A DNA stretch of 11,179 nt, taken from positions 1 to 11,179 of the forward strand of contig JAAXQM010000123.1 in assembly GCA_012974295.1 (NCBI GenBank), written 5' to 3'. The notes under the pieces are model-generated. The model searched no databases, was not told the origin of the DNA, and saw only the letters and a program-made list of their open reading frames with translations. Positions 1-7,106 of this stretch are shown one piece after another (within the stretch, counting starts at the first letter, position 1; each line of letters opens with the position of its first letter). The stretch is from Dehalococcoidales bacterium. Lineage in GTDB: Bacteria > Chloroflexota > Dehalococcoidia > E44-bin15. The translations under genes and the position numbers were made by a program.

Positions 1-14
1 TTAAATTCACTCAT
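1..14 (-). CDS. possible start of a gene leaving the left edge
   Basis: On the minus strand an ATG at 14-12 opens the codons ATG AGT GAA TTT and runs off the window. It is preceded by GAGAGG (26-21) at a 6-nt spacing, a good ribosome binding site. The same frame is open back to an ATG at 107-105 with no clear binding site, so a longer N-terminus of about 31 extra residues is possible. The stretch between is rich in purine runs that look like untranslated leader, which favours the start at 14. Product unknown, and with four codons the call is weak. Confidence 0.3.
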
Positions 15-425
15 TTTAAACCTCTCATCTACTCCTCTATTAATTGATTCTCCTTTTTCACCATTGTTGGTATAGTATATGCCTCCCACATGGAATCTTT
101 CCTGCATCGCGGCCAGAATCTACTGGGTTTATTTATCGTCATCGCAATCTACCAGTTTGATAACTGCTACCATCCGCAATAGCACAGCAGTTACAGCGAT
201 GCCTCTTTTAGGGGAGGCCCATACAAGGTTCAGTAGGGACAAAGAATAAACGTAAGGGTCACTGATCATTACGAAAAAGGGGGATTAGAAGAGTAATTGC
301 AGTCGCAGATGCCCTTTACCCCGGTATCTTCCATGTATGTTCTGCAATCTCATAACATAGTGAGCATCTATGTTTCATCTCACTTCAGAAGATCTAATTA
401 AATGTCAACCAACCCCTTATCCGAC
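15..425. other. intergenic region downstream of apt
   Basis: I see no convincing gene in these 411 bases. The longest minus-strand reading frame with an ATG that I found is 46 codons (269-129); it has no ribosome binding site and no recognisable motif. The region contains an inverted repeat at 354-374, a weaker one at 201-218 (GCCTC/GAGGC), and purine-rich runs near 20-60 that could be the leader of the gene leaving the left edge. No hairpin followed by a T-run that would terminate the apt transcript is visible. Confidence 0.5.
354..374. repeat. 7-bp inverted repeat downstream of apt
   Basis: AACATAG (354-360) and CTATGTT (368-374) form a perfect 7-bp stem with a 7-nt loop. It lies about 50 bases beyond the apt stop codon. 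No T-tract follows on either strand, so it is not a standard intrinsic terminator; it could be a weak transcript-end hairpin or chance. Confidence 0.4.
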
Positions 426-938
426 CTAATATTTGATCAGGGATATAATGGGATAATCTTTCAACCTGTGCCTTGCGTTAAGGAATGTTAGTTCAATGAG
501 AAAAGCGATGCCGATAATATTCCCGCCAAGTTCCTCTACAAGTTCGATTGTAGCTGATACTGTTCCCCCTGTTGCCAGGAGATCGTCTATTACTAGTACC
601 TTCTGGCCAGGCAAGATGGCGTCCTTATGCATATGGAGAGTATCAACCCCATACTCAAGGGAATACTCAGCACTGATGCATTCAGTGGGAAGTTTCAGTG
701 GCTTTCGCACTGGAACAAAGGCAGCACCCAGATTGTATGCCAGGGGAGCGCCAAGAATGAAACCTCTTGCTTCTGCAGCGACGACAACCTCAACTTTCTT
801 ATCACGACAGCTTTCAGTTAAGAGATCGATTAAGTATCTGAAGGCTGCGGCGTCTTGAAGCAAAGGGGTAATATCCTTGAAAACGATCCCTTTCTTGGGG
901 AAGTCTGGTACATCACGGATCTTTTCCTCTAGATTCAT
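426..938 (-). CDS. apt: adenine phosphoribosyltransferase
   Basis: Cytosolic purine-salvage enzyme that converts adenine and PRPP to AMP and pyrophosphate. From the ATG at 938 the protein has 170 residues, the usual size for bacterial Apt. Visible hallmarks are the N-terminal RDVPDFPKKGIVFKDITPLL, the AEARGFILGAPLAY segment (about 55-68), the flexible-loop region around VPVRKPLKLP (76-85) and the PRPP-binding motif VLVIDDLLATGGT (114-126). An upstream in-frame start at 980 would add 14 residues and overlap the preceding gene; the start at 938 is preferred because GGAGAG lies 7 nt upstream and the family begins here. It is the last gene of the run with hpt and the CoA-transferase genes, 32 bp after hpt. 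No terminator was found after it. Confidence 0.95.
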   Translation of the reverse strand: MNLEEKIRDVPDFPKKGIVFKDITPLLQDAAAFRYLIDLLTESCRDKKVEVVVAAEARGFILGAPLAYNLGAAFVPVRKPLKLPTECISAEYSLEYGVDTLHMHKDAILPGQKVLVIDDLLATGGTVSATIELVEELGGNIIGIAFLIELTFLNARHRLKDYPIISLIKY

Positions 939-970
939 TGTTATACTCTCCAATCTATCGTTTCGCTGTA

Positions 971-1504
971 TTAACTGCAACCATCCACAAAATAAAGATC
1001 GGGCAGATTGCGAAACCGCTCGTTGTAATCCAGGCCATAGCCTACCACAAACCTGTTGGGGATGGTTAAACCTAGGTAGTCGATGGGGACGGGGATTATT
1101 CTTCGCGAGGGCTTATTGAAGAGGGTGCATAGTTTCAATGAGGATGCTCTCTTTTTTCTTAGATAATCCAGGAAATAGCCCACAGTGAGACCTGTATCTA
1201 CGATGTCCTCGATAACCAGGACATCCCTCCCTTTCACCGGGGTATGCAGCCCCTGTACTACCTTGATCTTGGCCGAGGTTACCCTTGACGATCCATAGCT
1301 TGAGAGGCGGACGAAGTCTATCTCCACGGGTATTTCCAGTAGGCGGATGATGTCGGCCATGAAAACGAAGGAGCCCTTGAGTATACCCAATAGAAGGGGG
1401 TATTTCCCCTGATAGTCCCTGCTGATCTCTTGGGCCAGCCTGGCGACCTGTTTCTCTATTTCTTCTTTGGTAAGCAGGATTTCAGGTTTGGGAGGAGCGC
1501 TCAC
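971..1504 (-). CDS. hpt: hypoxanthine phosphoribosyltransferase
   Basis: Cytosolic purine-salvage enzyme making IMP (and usually GMP) from hypoxanthine or guanine and PRPP. The 177-residue protein shows the type I phosphoribosyltransferase fold: LKGS near 42-45, the metal/PRPP motif VLVIEDIVDTGLT (95-107) with acidic pair E99-D100 and the likely catalytic D103, and a C-terminal base-binding region FVVGYGLDYNERFRNLP (152-168), typical of bacterial Hpt. The start is GTG; its first bases overlap the TGA stop of CoA-transferase subunit B in a 4-nt GTGA overlap (1501-1504), which implies translational coupling. AAGGA lies about 9-10 nt upstream of the GTG. The apt gene follows directly. Substrate preference between hypoxanthine and guanine cannot be read from sequence. 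Confidence 0.95.
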   Translation of the reverse strand: MSAPPKPEILLTKEEIEKQVARLAQEISRDYQGKYPLLLGILKGSFVFMADIIRLLEIPVEIDFVRLSSYGSSRVTSAKIKVVQGLHTPVKGRDVLVIEDIVDTGLTVGYFLDYLRKKRASSLKLCTLFNKPSRRIIPVPIDYLGLTIPNRFVVGYGLDYNERFRNLPDLYFVDGCS

Positions 1505-2166
1505 AGCTCTATTTCCTTAATATCCTCAGCTACTATTAGCTTGGGCTCAGTTAGGGCCTGAACTTCCTTAACTGTCCAACCAGGGGCTACCTCTCTTAAT
1601 AGCAGCCCTTTTAGCGTAACATCGATCACAGCCAGGTCAGTTATTATCAAATTCACACATTTCCTGGCAGTGAGGGGATAAGTGCACTCCCTGACAATCT
1701 TGGGCTTTCCCTCTTTAGTGGTATGCTCCATGGCGGTGATAACCCTTTTCGCTCCCACGGCCAAGTCCATTCCACCGCCTATGGTTCCACCGAGGGTGTC
1801 GGTGCCAGCGTTCCAATTTGCAAGGTCTCCCCTCTCTGAAACCTCGAATGCTCCGAGGACGGTAATGAAACGACCGCTGCTAATCATGGTAAAAGAAGTG
1901 ATAATATCAAAAAAAGACATACCGGGGGCGGGAGTTAAGAACCTCCCTCCGGCATCTACACGGTGTAACTCTGCCCCTTCTATATCCTCCTCCATAACTA
2001 GAGGCCCGTATCCTAAGATACCGTTCTCTGATTGAAAAACGACACCATAGGGTACATACAGGGCACAAAGGCTCGGTAACCCGCGGCCCAGGTTAGCGTA
2101 GTCGCCGTCTTTTAGTTCCTTTGCTGCCCTCATCGCTATGGTATTCCTATCAAGCTTCTGTTTCAT
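1501..2166 (-). CDS. 3-oxoacid CoA-transferase family, subunit B
   Basis: Catalytic subunit of a two-subunit family I CoA transferase, which moves CoA between a carboxylic acid and an acyl-CoA through a glutamyl-CoA thioester. The 221-residue protein carries the family start AAKELKDGDYANLGRGLPSL (14-33) and the SENGILGYGP segment (46-55), in which E47 matches the catalytic glutamate of succinyl-CoA:3-ketoacid CoA transferases. A glycine-rich GGTIGGGMDLAVGA stretch (125-138) follows, as in homologues. Start is ATG at 2166 with AAGGA very close upstream (short spacing); an internal ATG at 2133 is possible but would trim conserved N-terminal residues. Subunit A is 36 bp upstream and hpt overlaps its end by 4 nt. 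Acetoacetate, propionate or another acid could be the real substrate. Confidence 0.92.
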   Translation of the reverse strand: MKQKLDRNTIAMRAAKELKDGDYANLGRGLPSLCALYVPYGVVFQSENGILGYGPLVMEEDIEGAELHRVDAGGRFLTPAPGMSFFDIITSFTMISSGRFITVLGAFEVSERGDLANWNAGTDTLGGTIGGGMDLAVGAKRVITAMEHTTKEGKPKIVRECTYPLTARKCVNLIITDLAVIDVTLKGLLLREVAPGWTVKEVQALTEPKLIVAEDIKEIEL

Positions 2167-2202
2167 CTTCCTTGTCTCTACTGGATTATTGTTTTACTTA
2201 GG

Positions 2203-2970
2203 CTATCCGAATAACATTTTGCGCAGGATCTCCATCTCGCCAAATTTATAAACCAATTTCTTCCTTTTCTGAGCCGTACCGTACCCCCCTTCTGGGATCT
2301 CTACAATGCGGTCTACAAATATTCCCGGAGTTACTATATGCTCGGGGTCAATATTACCGGCCTCTACTATCTCCTCTGCCTCAACGATGGTTATCCTGGC
2401 TGCCATCGCCATTATTGGTTGGTCTGCCCTGAAAGTTCCCAGGTAGACCAAATTGCCCATCTTATCTGCCTTATGGGCCACGATAAAGGCGTAGTCCGGC
2501 CTAATCGGTTTCTCGAATAGGTAATCTTTGCCGTCGATAACCCTCTTCTCCTTCCCTTGCTCAATAACGGTTCCTATGCCAACAGGTGTGTATATCCCAC
2601 CCAGCCCAGCAGCACCCGCGTAGAGCCTTGAAGCCAGGATACCATGGCTGGTGAGCTCCACCTCCAGCCCCTTGTCTACATATTCTTTAATAAAAAGCCC
2701 AGCACCAAATTGTGGAATACCTACTACACCTGCTAACAACTTCTTTAGTTGTGGCAGCAGGGCTACAGGCAGAAGAGCTTCCTCCTCTGTATAAAATGAT
2801 GGTATAAAGTTGTGAGTGATAAGTGTAAGGTCCTTGACATCCCTCCTCCTGAGGGCAGCGATCAGATTTTGAGCGGTGGCAGCGAACCCCCAAGACTCTA
2901 TAGCGATAGAAGCCCCGTCAGGGATATCCGCTACCGCCTCATCGAAATTGGTGTACACCTTATTTACCAA
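2203..2970 (-). CDS. 3-oxoacid CoA-transferase family, subunit A
   Basis: Partner of the downstream subunit B gene; together they form a heteromeric CoA transferase. The N-terminus VNKVYTNFDEAVADIPDGAS is typical of the family, and the loop WGFAATAQNLI stands where most relatives have a GGFG-x-x-G-x-P-x-NLI motif, so the CoA-binding loop is somewhat divergent. ITHNF and the later glycine-rich AGAAGLGGIYTPVGIGT fit the fold. Start is uncertain: the frame begins with a GTG at 2979, but its AAGGGG sits directly against that codon. A TTG at 2970 has the same AAGGGG at 8 nt and gives a family-like start, so it is chosen. An in-frame stop at 2994-2992 rules out a longer protein. A strong promoter at 3047-3075 precedes it. 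Confidence 0.9.
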   Translation of the reverse strand: MVNKVYTNFDEAVADIPDGASIAIESWGFAATAQNLIAALRRRDVKDLTLITHNFIPSFYTEEEALLPVALLPQLKKLLAGVVGIPQFGAGLFIKEYVDKGLEVELTSHGILASRLYAGAAGLGGIYTPVGIGTVIEQGKEKRVIDGKDYLFEKPIRPDYAFIVAHKADKMGNLVYLGTFRADQPIMAMAARITIVEAEEIVEAGNIDPEHIVTPGIFVDRIVEIPEGGYGTAQKRKKLVYKFGEMEILRKMLFG

Positions 2971-3046
2971 GTCTACCACCCCTTCAGGATTTCAACCACG
3001 TTATAGCTCCATCATCGTGATTGTTGGAATACACGCTTATGCGCCA

Positions 3047-3075
3047 ATTATATTTATAGTCTTTACATTTGTCTA
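3047..3075 (-). promoter_or_regulatory. sigma-70 type promoter for the CoA-transferase/hpt/apt operon
   Basis: Reading the minus strand, TAGACA (3075-3070) is followed after exactly 17 bp by a perfect TATAAT (3052-3047). It lies in the 129-bp gap between btuD and CoA-transferase subunit A, about 75 bp upstream of the start codon. This gives the four downstream genes their own transcription start, apart from the B12 riboswitch. No T-tailed hairpin terminator after btuD was seen, so read-through from the btu operon remains possible. Confidence 0.7.
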
Positions 3076-3108
3076 GCTGTTGTTATAGGCAGCCAGCGCT
3101 CGCCATAA

Positions 3109-3885
3109 TTATAGCCTTGGAATTATGGCTACATGAGGTGATCTGGTAATGGGGTGCTGTGATACATGAACCGAGGTGGCGAAAACCTCCTCTATGGTTT
3201 CAGCAGTTAGCAGTGTTTCGGGGTTGCCGTCAGTGAAAATGCGACCCTCCTTGAGGAGAATTAATCTATCGAAGTAAATGGCAGCTAGATTAAGGTCGTG
3301 TATCGCTGCGATGACCGTAACCCCCTGCTCACGGTTGAGGCGTTTAACCAGATCAAGGATCTCCACCTGATGATTGATATCCAGGTGCGCTGTAGGTTCG
3401 TCCAAGAGAAGTACTTTAGGTTCTTGAGCTAGCGCCATGGCGAGGATTGCCTTCTGACGCTCCCCGCCGCTGAGTTCATTGAAGAACCGATCCTTCAATG
3501 GTGCCAGCCCGATGAGCTCGATGGCTTGCTCAACCACGCGACGATCCTGCTCCCCCTCATCGGAGAAGAGGCTAAGGAAGGGGGTTCTTCCCAGGAGCAC
3601 CACCTCCCTCAGGTTAAAGGCAAAGGGCATGCTGAACTGCTGGGGTACCACGGCGACACACTGTGCAATTTGCTTCCTTTTCATCCTACCTAGTATTGAG
3701 CCGTTCAAATGGATATCACCGGCTGTGGGTCGCAGCACACCGCTCAAGAGCTTGATTAGAGTGGTCTTCCCCGAACCGTTGGGCCCCAGGAGAGCTACCA
3801 TCTCGCCTTCCTGTACTAATAGGTCGATATGGTGTAACACGGGGGTCTTACCGTATGAGAAGTCTACCTGTTTAATGTTAATCAT
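3109..3885 (-). CDS. btuD: cobalamin ABC transporter ATP-binding protein (BtuD-like)
   Basis: Cytoplasmic ATPase subunit that powers the importer formed with the two genes upstream. The 258-residue protein has all ABC motifs: Walker A GPNGSGKT (34-41), Q-loop near VVPQQ (79-83), signature LSGGE (138-142), Walker B VLLLDE (158-163) and the switch histidine in HDLNLA (H196). By sequence alone it belongs to the FecE/BtuD family serving siderophores, haem or B12; the cobalamin riboswitch at the head of the operon points to B12. Its ATG overlaps the TAA stop of the permease by one base (TAATG), indicating coupled translation. The C-terminal 30 residues are typical of the group. No oddities in the motifs. 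Confidence 0.92.
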   Translation of the reverse strand: MINIKQVDFSYGKTPVLHHIDLLVQEGEMVALLGPNGSGKTTLIKLLSGVLRPTAGDIHLNGSILGRMKRKQIAQCVAVVPQQFSMPFAFNLREVVLLGRTPFLSLFSDEGEQDRRVVEQAIELIGLAPLKDRFFNELSGGERQKAILAMALAQEPKVLLLDEPTAHLDINHQVEILDLVKRLNREQGVTVIAAIHDLNLAAIYFDRLILLKEGRIFTDGNPETLLTAETIEEVFATSVHVSQHPITRSPHVAIIPRL

Positions 3886-4937
3886 TAAAAGGCGTACTCC
3901 CTTCTGTGTCGTCTCAACAGGTAGATGAAGAATGGGGCCCCGATGATGGCCGTGATAACCCCTAGCGGGATCTCCCTTGGGGCAAGCAAAGTGCGGGCAA
4001 GCAGGTCAGCCAGGACGATAAAGGCGGCCCCAGTTAGTGCCGATGCAGGCAACAGGAGGCGGTGGTCAGCTCCCAATACCAATCTTACCGCATGGGGAAC
4101 CACCAGCCCGACAAATCCAACCAGCCCGCTCATAGATACTGCCGCTGCTGTTAGTAATGAACCCAGGCCAAGAACAAGAAGTTTTTCCCTCTCAACATTA
4201 ATACCCAGGTATGCCGCACCCTCCTCGCCTAAGGAAAGTGCATTAAGACGAGAGGCTAGGAAGCGAGCAGCGACAATCCCCCCGATTATAAGAGGGGCGA
4301 TGATGATTATCTGGTTCCACCCGCTTACCGAGATACTTCCCATAAGAAAAGAATATATGTTCTGAAGAAGTTCCGGTCTACCGCTTAAAGTCACCATAAA
4401 GAACAGTATAGCCGTCAACATTGCGCTTATGGCAAACCCGGCAAGCAGCATGCTCACGATTGGTGTTTTACCACCCACTCTGGCCAGGTTATACACCAGG
4501 AGGACAGCGCCCAACGCTCCGAGAAAAGCAGCGATGGGTACAAGCCCAAAACTGAGGAAGACAATGCTTATCGGGAGCATCATGGCAATGGTTGCGCCAA
4601 AGGCGGCACCCGCAGAGGTGCCAATAATGTAGGGGTCTGCCATGGGGTTCCGCAACATCCCCTGGAACAGCACCCCCGCTGATGCCAGGGCGGCTCCCAC
4701 AAGCGCCGAGGCAATGACTCGGGGAAGCCTAATTTGGAACAGGATGGTCTCCGCGCTCGGTGGCCAAGTGGGCGAAAAATGGGAAATACCCATCTTATTT
4801 AGTGTCATCTCTATTATAGTTAGAGGAGAGATTGGCACCGCCCCAATAGAAACAGCGATGAGCATGCACAGGAGCAATATCGCACCCAGTGCTACCAGGA
4901 TCAGCAGTCGGCGATTTTTTTTTAGCCTAGTGAACAA
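3885..4937 (-). CDS. btuC: cobalamin ABC transporter permease (BtuC-like, FecCD family)
   Basis: Inner-membrane permease that forms the translocation channel as a dimer. The 350-residue protein is almost entirely hydrophobic segments, consistent with the ten helices of the FecCD/BtuC family. The family motif LFQGMLRNPMADPYIIGTSAGA (90-111) and the late GLVGFVGLVVPHAVR segment are clear; the latter contributes to ATPase contact in this family. A basic start (TRLKKNRR) precedes the first helix. The start codon is TTG at 4937; upstream GGAT is a weak binding site, and no better start is visible. A run of nine A (minus strand) falls in codons 5-8, a possible slippage site. The gap to btuF is 83 bp and the 3' end overlaps btuD by one base. 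Substrate B12 is inferred from the riboswitch. Confidence 0.92.
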   Translation of the reverse strand: MFTRLKKNRRLLILVALGAILLLCMLIAVSIGAVPISPLTIIEMTLNKMGISHFSPTWPPSAETILFQIRLPRVIASALVGAALASAGVLFQGMLRNPMADPYIIGTSAGAAFGATIAMMLPISIVFLSFGLVPIAAFLGALGAVLLVYNLARVGGKTPIVSMLLAGFAISAMLTAILFFMVTLSGRPELLQNIYSFLMGSISVSGWNQIIIIAPLIIGGIVAARFLASRLNALSLGEEGAAYLGINVEREKLLVLGLGSLLTAAAVSMSGLVGFVGLVVPHAVRLVLGADHRLLLPASALTGAAFIVLADLLARTLLAPREIPLGVITAIIGAPFFIYLLRRHRREYAF

Positions 4938-5020
4938 TTTTTATCCAACGAGCGCATATATTGTAAACCAGCGTTACGGGGTAATACGAACTAGCAACGC
5001 AGAATGTAATAGCGCTCAAG

Positions 5021-5968
5021 CTAGTCCTTAAATAGCTCGGGGTGGATCAGCCCTGCTAATAGCTCCAGCCCATCAGCGATGCGTGGTCCGGGGCGGACAA
5101 GCGGAGTGTCGTCAATGGCAAATATCTTTCCGTTCTTCACAGCGTCGAGGTCTTGCCAGACCAGACGGCTGGCAACCTCCTCCGCAGAGACACCCCAGTT
5201 AGCACCGCCAATAACGACGATATTAGGGTTGGAGTAAACCAAGTCCTCCAGGTTGTAGGTAGTCCAGCCCTCCAATCCCCCGGTGATATTCTCGCCTCCC
5301 GCTAGGGTGATAAGGGCATCGATGAAAGTGCCACTGCCCACGGTATAGAGCGTATTAGGATTGCTGACATCGGTGCCATAAAAGACCCGCGGTAAGGGGG
5401 CATCGGCAACTTTAGCCACAATTTCGTCGATAAGCTCCGCTAAGTCGGCAATGAGTGTTTCGGCTTCTGCCTCCTTGCCGGTAACTTCCCCCACCAGCTC
5501 AATATCGGAGAAAATGCCATCAATGTCCTCGGGTTGCAGGATGATCACTGGTATTCCTAAGCCCTCAAGGTCAGTAACGTATTCGGGGACTGTCGCTCCG
5601 ATAGCGAAAGCTACATCGGGCTCCAAATCTACAATGGTCTCCAGATTGAATCCGGGGAAGGTAGTACCGACTCTTTGTATTTCGCCAGCATCTATTTTAG
5701 CTAGCAGCTCTTCAGGATAATCACAGAAATCGGTTACACCCACGACCTTATCACCCAGATCGAGGGCGAACAGAATCTCTGTGTTGCTCGGTGACAAGGA
5801 AACAATCCGTTGGGGAATCTCCGCTACGGTTACTGTCCTATTGAGGTCATCAGTTATCGTTATTGGCCCCGGCGTTGGAGTAGGGGTTGACGCCGGTGTA
5901 GTGGTGCAGGCTGTCATTAGAGTAAGCGCAACAACCAATGAAAATGAGATAAATGCTAGACTTCTCAT
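5021..5968 (-). CDS. btuF: cobalamin-binding lipoprotein of ABC transporter (BtuF-like)
   Basis: Extracytoplasmic substrate-binding protein that captures B12 and delivers it to the BtuC channel. The 315-residue protein starts with a signal peptide ending in a lipobox, LMTAC, with C21 the likely lipidated cysteine, so it is membrane-anchored. A Thr/Pro linker (22-34) follows, then a type III periplasmic-binding fold: RIVSLSPSNTEILFALDLGDKVVGVTDFCDYP, then FNLETIVDLEPDVAFA, and a C-terminal lobe with DDTPLVRPGPRIADGLELLA. The ATG has a strong AGGAGG 5 nt upstream. It is the first gene behind the cobalamin riboswitch and its terminator, so it should be expressed when B12 is scarce. Siderophore or haem binding cannot be excluded by protein sequence alone, but the riboswitch makes B12 the best call. 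Confidence 0.93.
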   Translation of the reverse strand: MRSLAFISFSLVVALTLMTACTTTPASTPTPTPGPITITDDLNRTVTVAEIPQRIVSLSPSNTEILFALDLGDKVVGVTDFCDYPEELLAKIDAGEIQRVGTTFPGFNLETIVDLEPDVAFAIGATVPEYVTDLEGLGIPVIILQPEDIDGIFSDIELVGEVTGKEAEAETLIADLAELIDEIVAKVADAPLPRVFYGTDVSNPNTLYTVGSGTFIDALITLAGGENITGGLEGWTTYNLEDLVYSNPNIVVIGGANWGVSAEEVASRLVWQDLDAVKNGKIFAIDDTPLVRPGPRIADGLELLAGLIHPELFKD

Positions 5969-6021
5969 TGAATCCTCCTCGTAATTTACCTGTAATTTAA
6001 GTGTTTAATTGCACAATGCAT

Positions 6022-6052
6022 AAAAAAACCCCTCGCTCTGCAGAACGAGGGG
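6022..6052 (-). terminator. intrinsic terminator of the cobalamin riboswitch
   Basis: On the minus strand CCCCTCG (6052-6046) pairs with CGAGGGG (6035-6029), extended by three inner pairs (one G-U wobble) around a TGCA loop, and is followed by seven T (6028-6022). It lies between the aptamer and btuF, about 55 bp before the start codon, so it is the off switch of the leader. The stem's first four C, with the preceding TAT, could instead pair with GGGGGTG at 6086-6080, a candidate antiterminator (by-eye pairing, two wobbles). Confidence 0.88.
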
Positions 6053-6101
6053 ATACCCACGCTATCTTAGCATGCCTCCCACCCCCTTTTGTCCGCGGAG
6101 G

Positions 6102-6239
6102 TAACAGGAAATCCTGAGGCTGACGTTCTGACTTCCCTGAATCAATTCAGGGTAACAGTAGGCGGTACTGCGCCGGACTCTCACCGGCTTGCCGTCCTTT
6201 TAAGCCCTTGCTCGCGCTTGGGCACCTCTGGGTCTGTTA
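6102..6239 (-). promoter_or_regulatory. cobalamin (B12) riboswitch aptamer
   Basis: Class identified from conserved pieces read on the minus strand. The outer stem P1 is TAACAG (6239-6234) with CTGTTA (6107-6102). Inside it AGGTGCC is present, with GAGGT able to pair with GCCTC of the B12-box region. The core GCCGGTGAGAGTCCGGCGCA followed by GTACCGCCTACTGT (6188-6155) closely matches the canonical cobalamin core. A hairpin CCCTGAAT-TGATTCAGGG and then GAAGTCAG follow as expected; the rest of the B12 box, AACGTCAGCC, differs from the usual AGACCTGCC. A promoter lies just upstream and an intrinsic terminator just downstream. Binding of B12 should favour termination before btuFCD. Confidence 0.93.
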
Positions 6240-6257
6240 TTCAGTTTTACGAAAATA

Positions 6258-6286
6258 AATATATCATAAGCCCGGCTAAAGGTCAA
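6258..6286 (-). promoter_or_regulatory. promoter of the riboswitch-btuFCD operon
   Basis: On the minus strand TTGACC (6286-6281) and TATATT (6263-6258) are separated by exactly 17 bp. Transcription would start near 6251, roughly a dozen bases before the first aptamer stem, the right place for a riboswitch leader. Confidence 0.75.
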
Positions 6287-6298
6287 CAATGATATGCC

Positions 6299-6327
6299 TT
6301 GACACCACTTGTGCTCATGGTTATCAT
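6299..6327 (+). promoter_or_regulatory. divergent promoter of the first crotonase gene
   Basis: A perfect TTGACA (6299-6304) and TATCAT (6322-6327) are spaced by 17 bp. The start site would fall near 6334, upstream of the GTG at 6360 but downstream of an in-frame TTG at 6309, which rules out the longer reading of that gene. Only 12 bp separate its -35 box from that of the riboswitch promoter on the other strand. Confidence 0.75.
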
Positions 6328-6359
6328 CGATAGGAGACTTTTTAACTGGATGGTTAACC

Positions 6360-7103
6360 GTGCATTATCAGACGATTATCTACAAAAAGAAGGGGCAGGT
6401 CTGCTATATCACACTCAATCGCCCTCAGGTTGGGAACGCGATAAACACCCGGATGGCAGATGAACTGGCTGACGTCTGCCAGGCAATTCAGTGTGATGGG
6501 AAGATTAGTGTTGTGATCCTCAAGAGTGCAGGAGATGTTTTTTCTACAGGCAGTGATCCAGAGGAACGGGACGCGAAATGCGATGCTTCCGGGGTTATCG
6601 CTAGATTGGAACCTGTAACCATCGCTGCCATCGATGGCGTTGCTATGGGCGAGGGATTGGAACTGGCACTCGCCTGCGATATAAGGGTCGCCTCAGATAG
6701 GGCAAGCTTCTGCCTTCCCCATACCGCTCATGGTCTGATCCCCAGCGGTGGCGGAACGCAACGGTTACCGCGCCTGGTGGGCAAGGGAAAAGCCCTGGAG
6801 ATGATCCTCACCGCTGAACCCATTGATGCCGAGGAGGCTTTAAACATTGGTTTGGTAAGCAAGGTTGTCTCTCCCGCTAAGCTTATTTCAATAGTGGAGG
6901 AATGGGCAGAAAGAATAACCACGCAGGCTCCTATCGCCTTAAGGTATGCAAAGGAGGCGGTCAATAAGGGGATGGACGTTACGCTGGAGCAGGGATTGCG
7001 TATTGAGGCCGACCTCTATTTCCTGATTCAAACCACCGAGGACAGGATGGAAGGGATCAATGCTTTTAAGGAAAAAAGGCCGCCACGGTTCAAGGGGGAA
7101 TAG
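6360..7103 (+). CDS. enoyl-CoA hydratase/isomerase (crotonase) family protein, one catalytic Glu replaced
   Basis: Crotonase-fold protein of 247 residues, likely acting on an acyl-CoA in the cytosol. Clear family segments: YQTIIYKKKGQVCYITLNRP (3-22), ID-GVAMGEGLELALACDIRVAS (91-112), GLIPSGGGTQRLPRLVGKGKALEMILTAEPIDAEEA (125-160) and the usual C-terminal EGINAFKEKRPPRFKG. E101 corresponds to Glu144 of rat enoyl-CoA hydratase, but the second catalytic glutamate (Glu164) is replaced by H121 (LPH where relatives have PE). The loop after the oxyanion-hole FSTGSD (61-66) is about 12 residues shorter than in the second crotonase of this window. Standard hydratase activity is therefore doubtful; isomerase, hydrolase or other crotonase chemistry is possible. 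The start is GTG at 6360, with only a weak GGATGG binding site, chosen because it lies downstream of the promoter and matches the family N-terminus. Confidence 0.88.
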   Translation: MHYQTIIYKKKGQVCYITLNRPQVGNAINTRMADELADVCQAIQCDGKISVVILKSAGDVFSTGSDPEERDAKCDASGVIARLEPVTIAAIDGVAMGEGLELALACDIRVASDRASFCLPHTAHGLIPSGGGTQRLPRLVGKGKALEMILTAEPIDAEEALNIGLVSKVVSPAKLISIVEEWAERITTQAPIALRYAKEAVNKGMDVTLEQGLRIEADLYFLIQTTEDRMEGINAFKEKRPPRFKGE

Positions 7104-7106
7104 AAG

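Noticed and set aside
129..269. 46-codon minus-strand frame ending in LVDCDDDK
   Set aside because: No ribosome binding site, an upstream stop close by and no recognisable motif; too short to support.
939..980. Longer Apt start at 980
   Set aside because: It would overlap hpt and lacks a good binding site, whereas the start at 938 has GGAGAG at 7 nt and fits the family.
3076..3108. Possible terminator after btuD
   Set aside because: GC-rich partial palindromes around AGCGCT are visible, but no stable stem with a T-run follows.
3479..4632. Plus-strand open frames opposite btuC and btuD
   Set aside because: They mirror the antisense of well-supported genes, have no conserved motifs and lack binding sites.
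6309..6359. Longer N-terminus of the first crotonase from a TTG at 6309
   Set aside because: The extension overlaps the -10 box of the promoter and lies before the predicted transcript start, and it does not resemble the family N-terminus.
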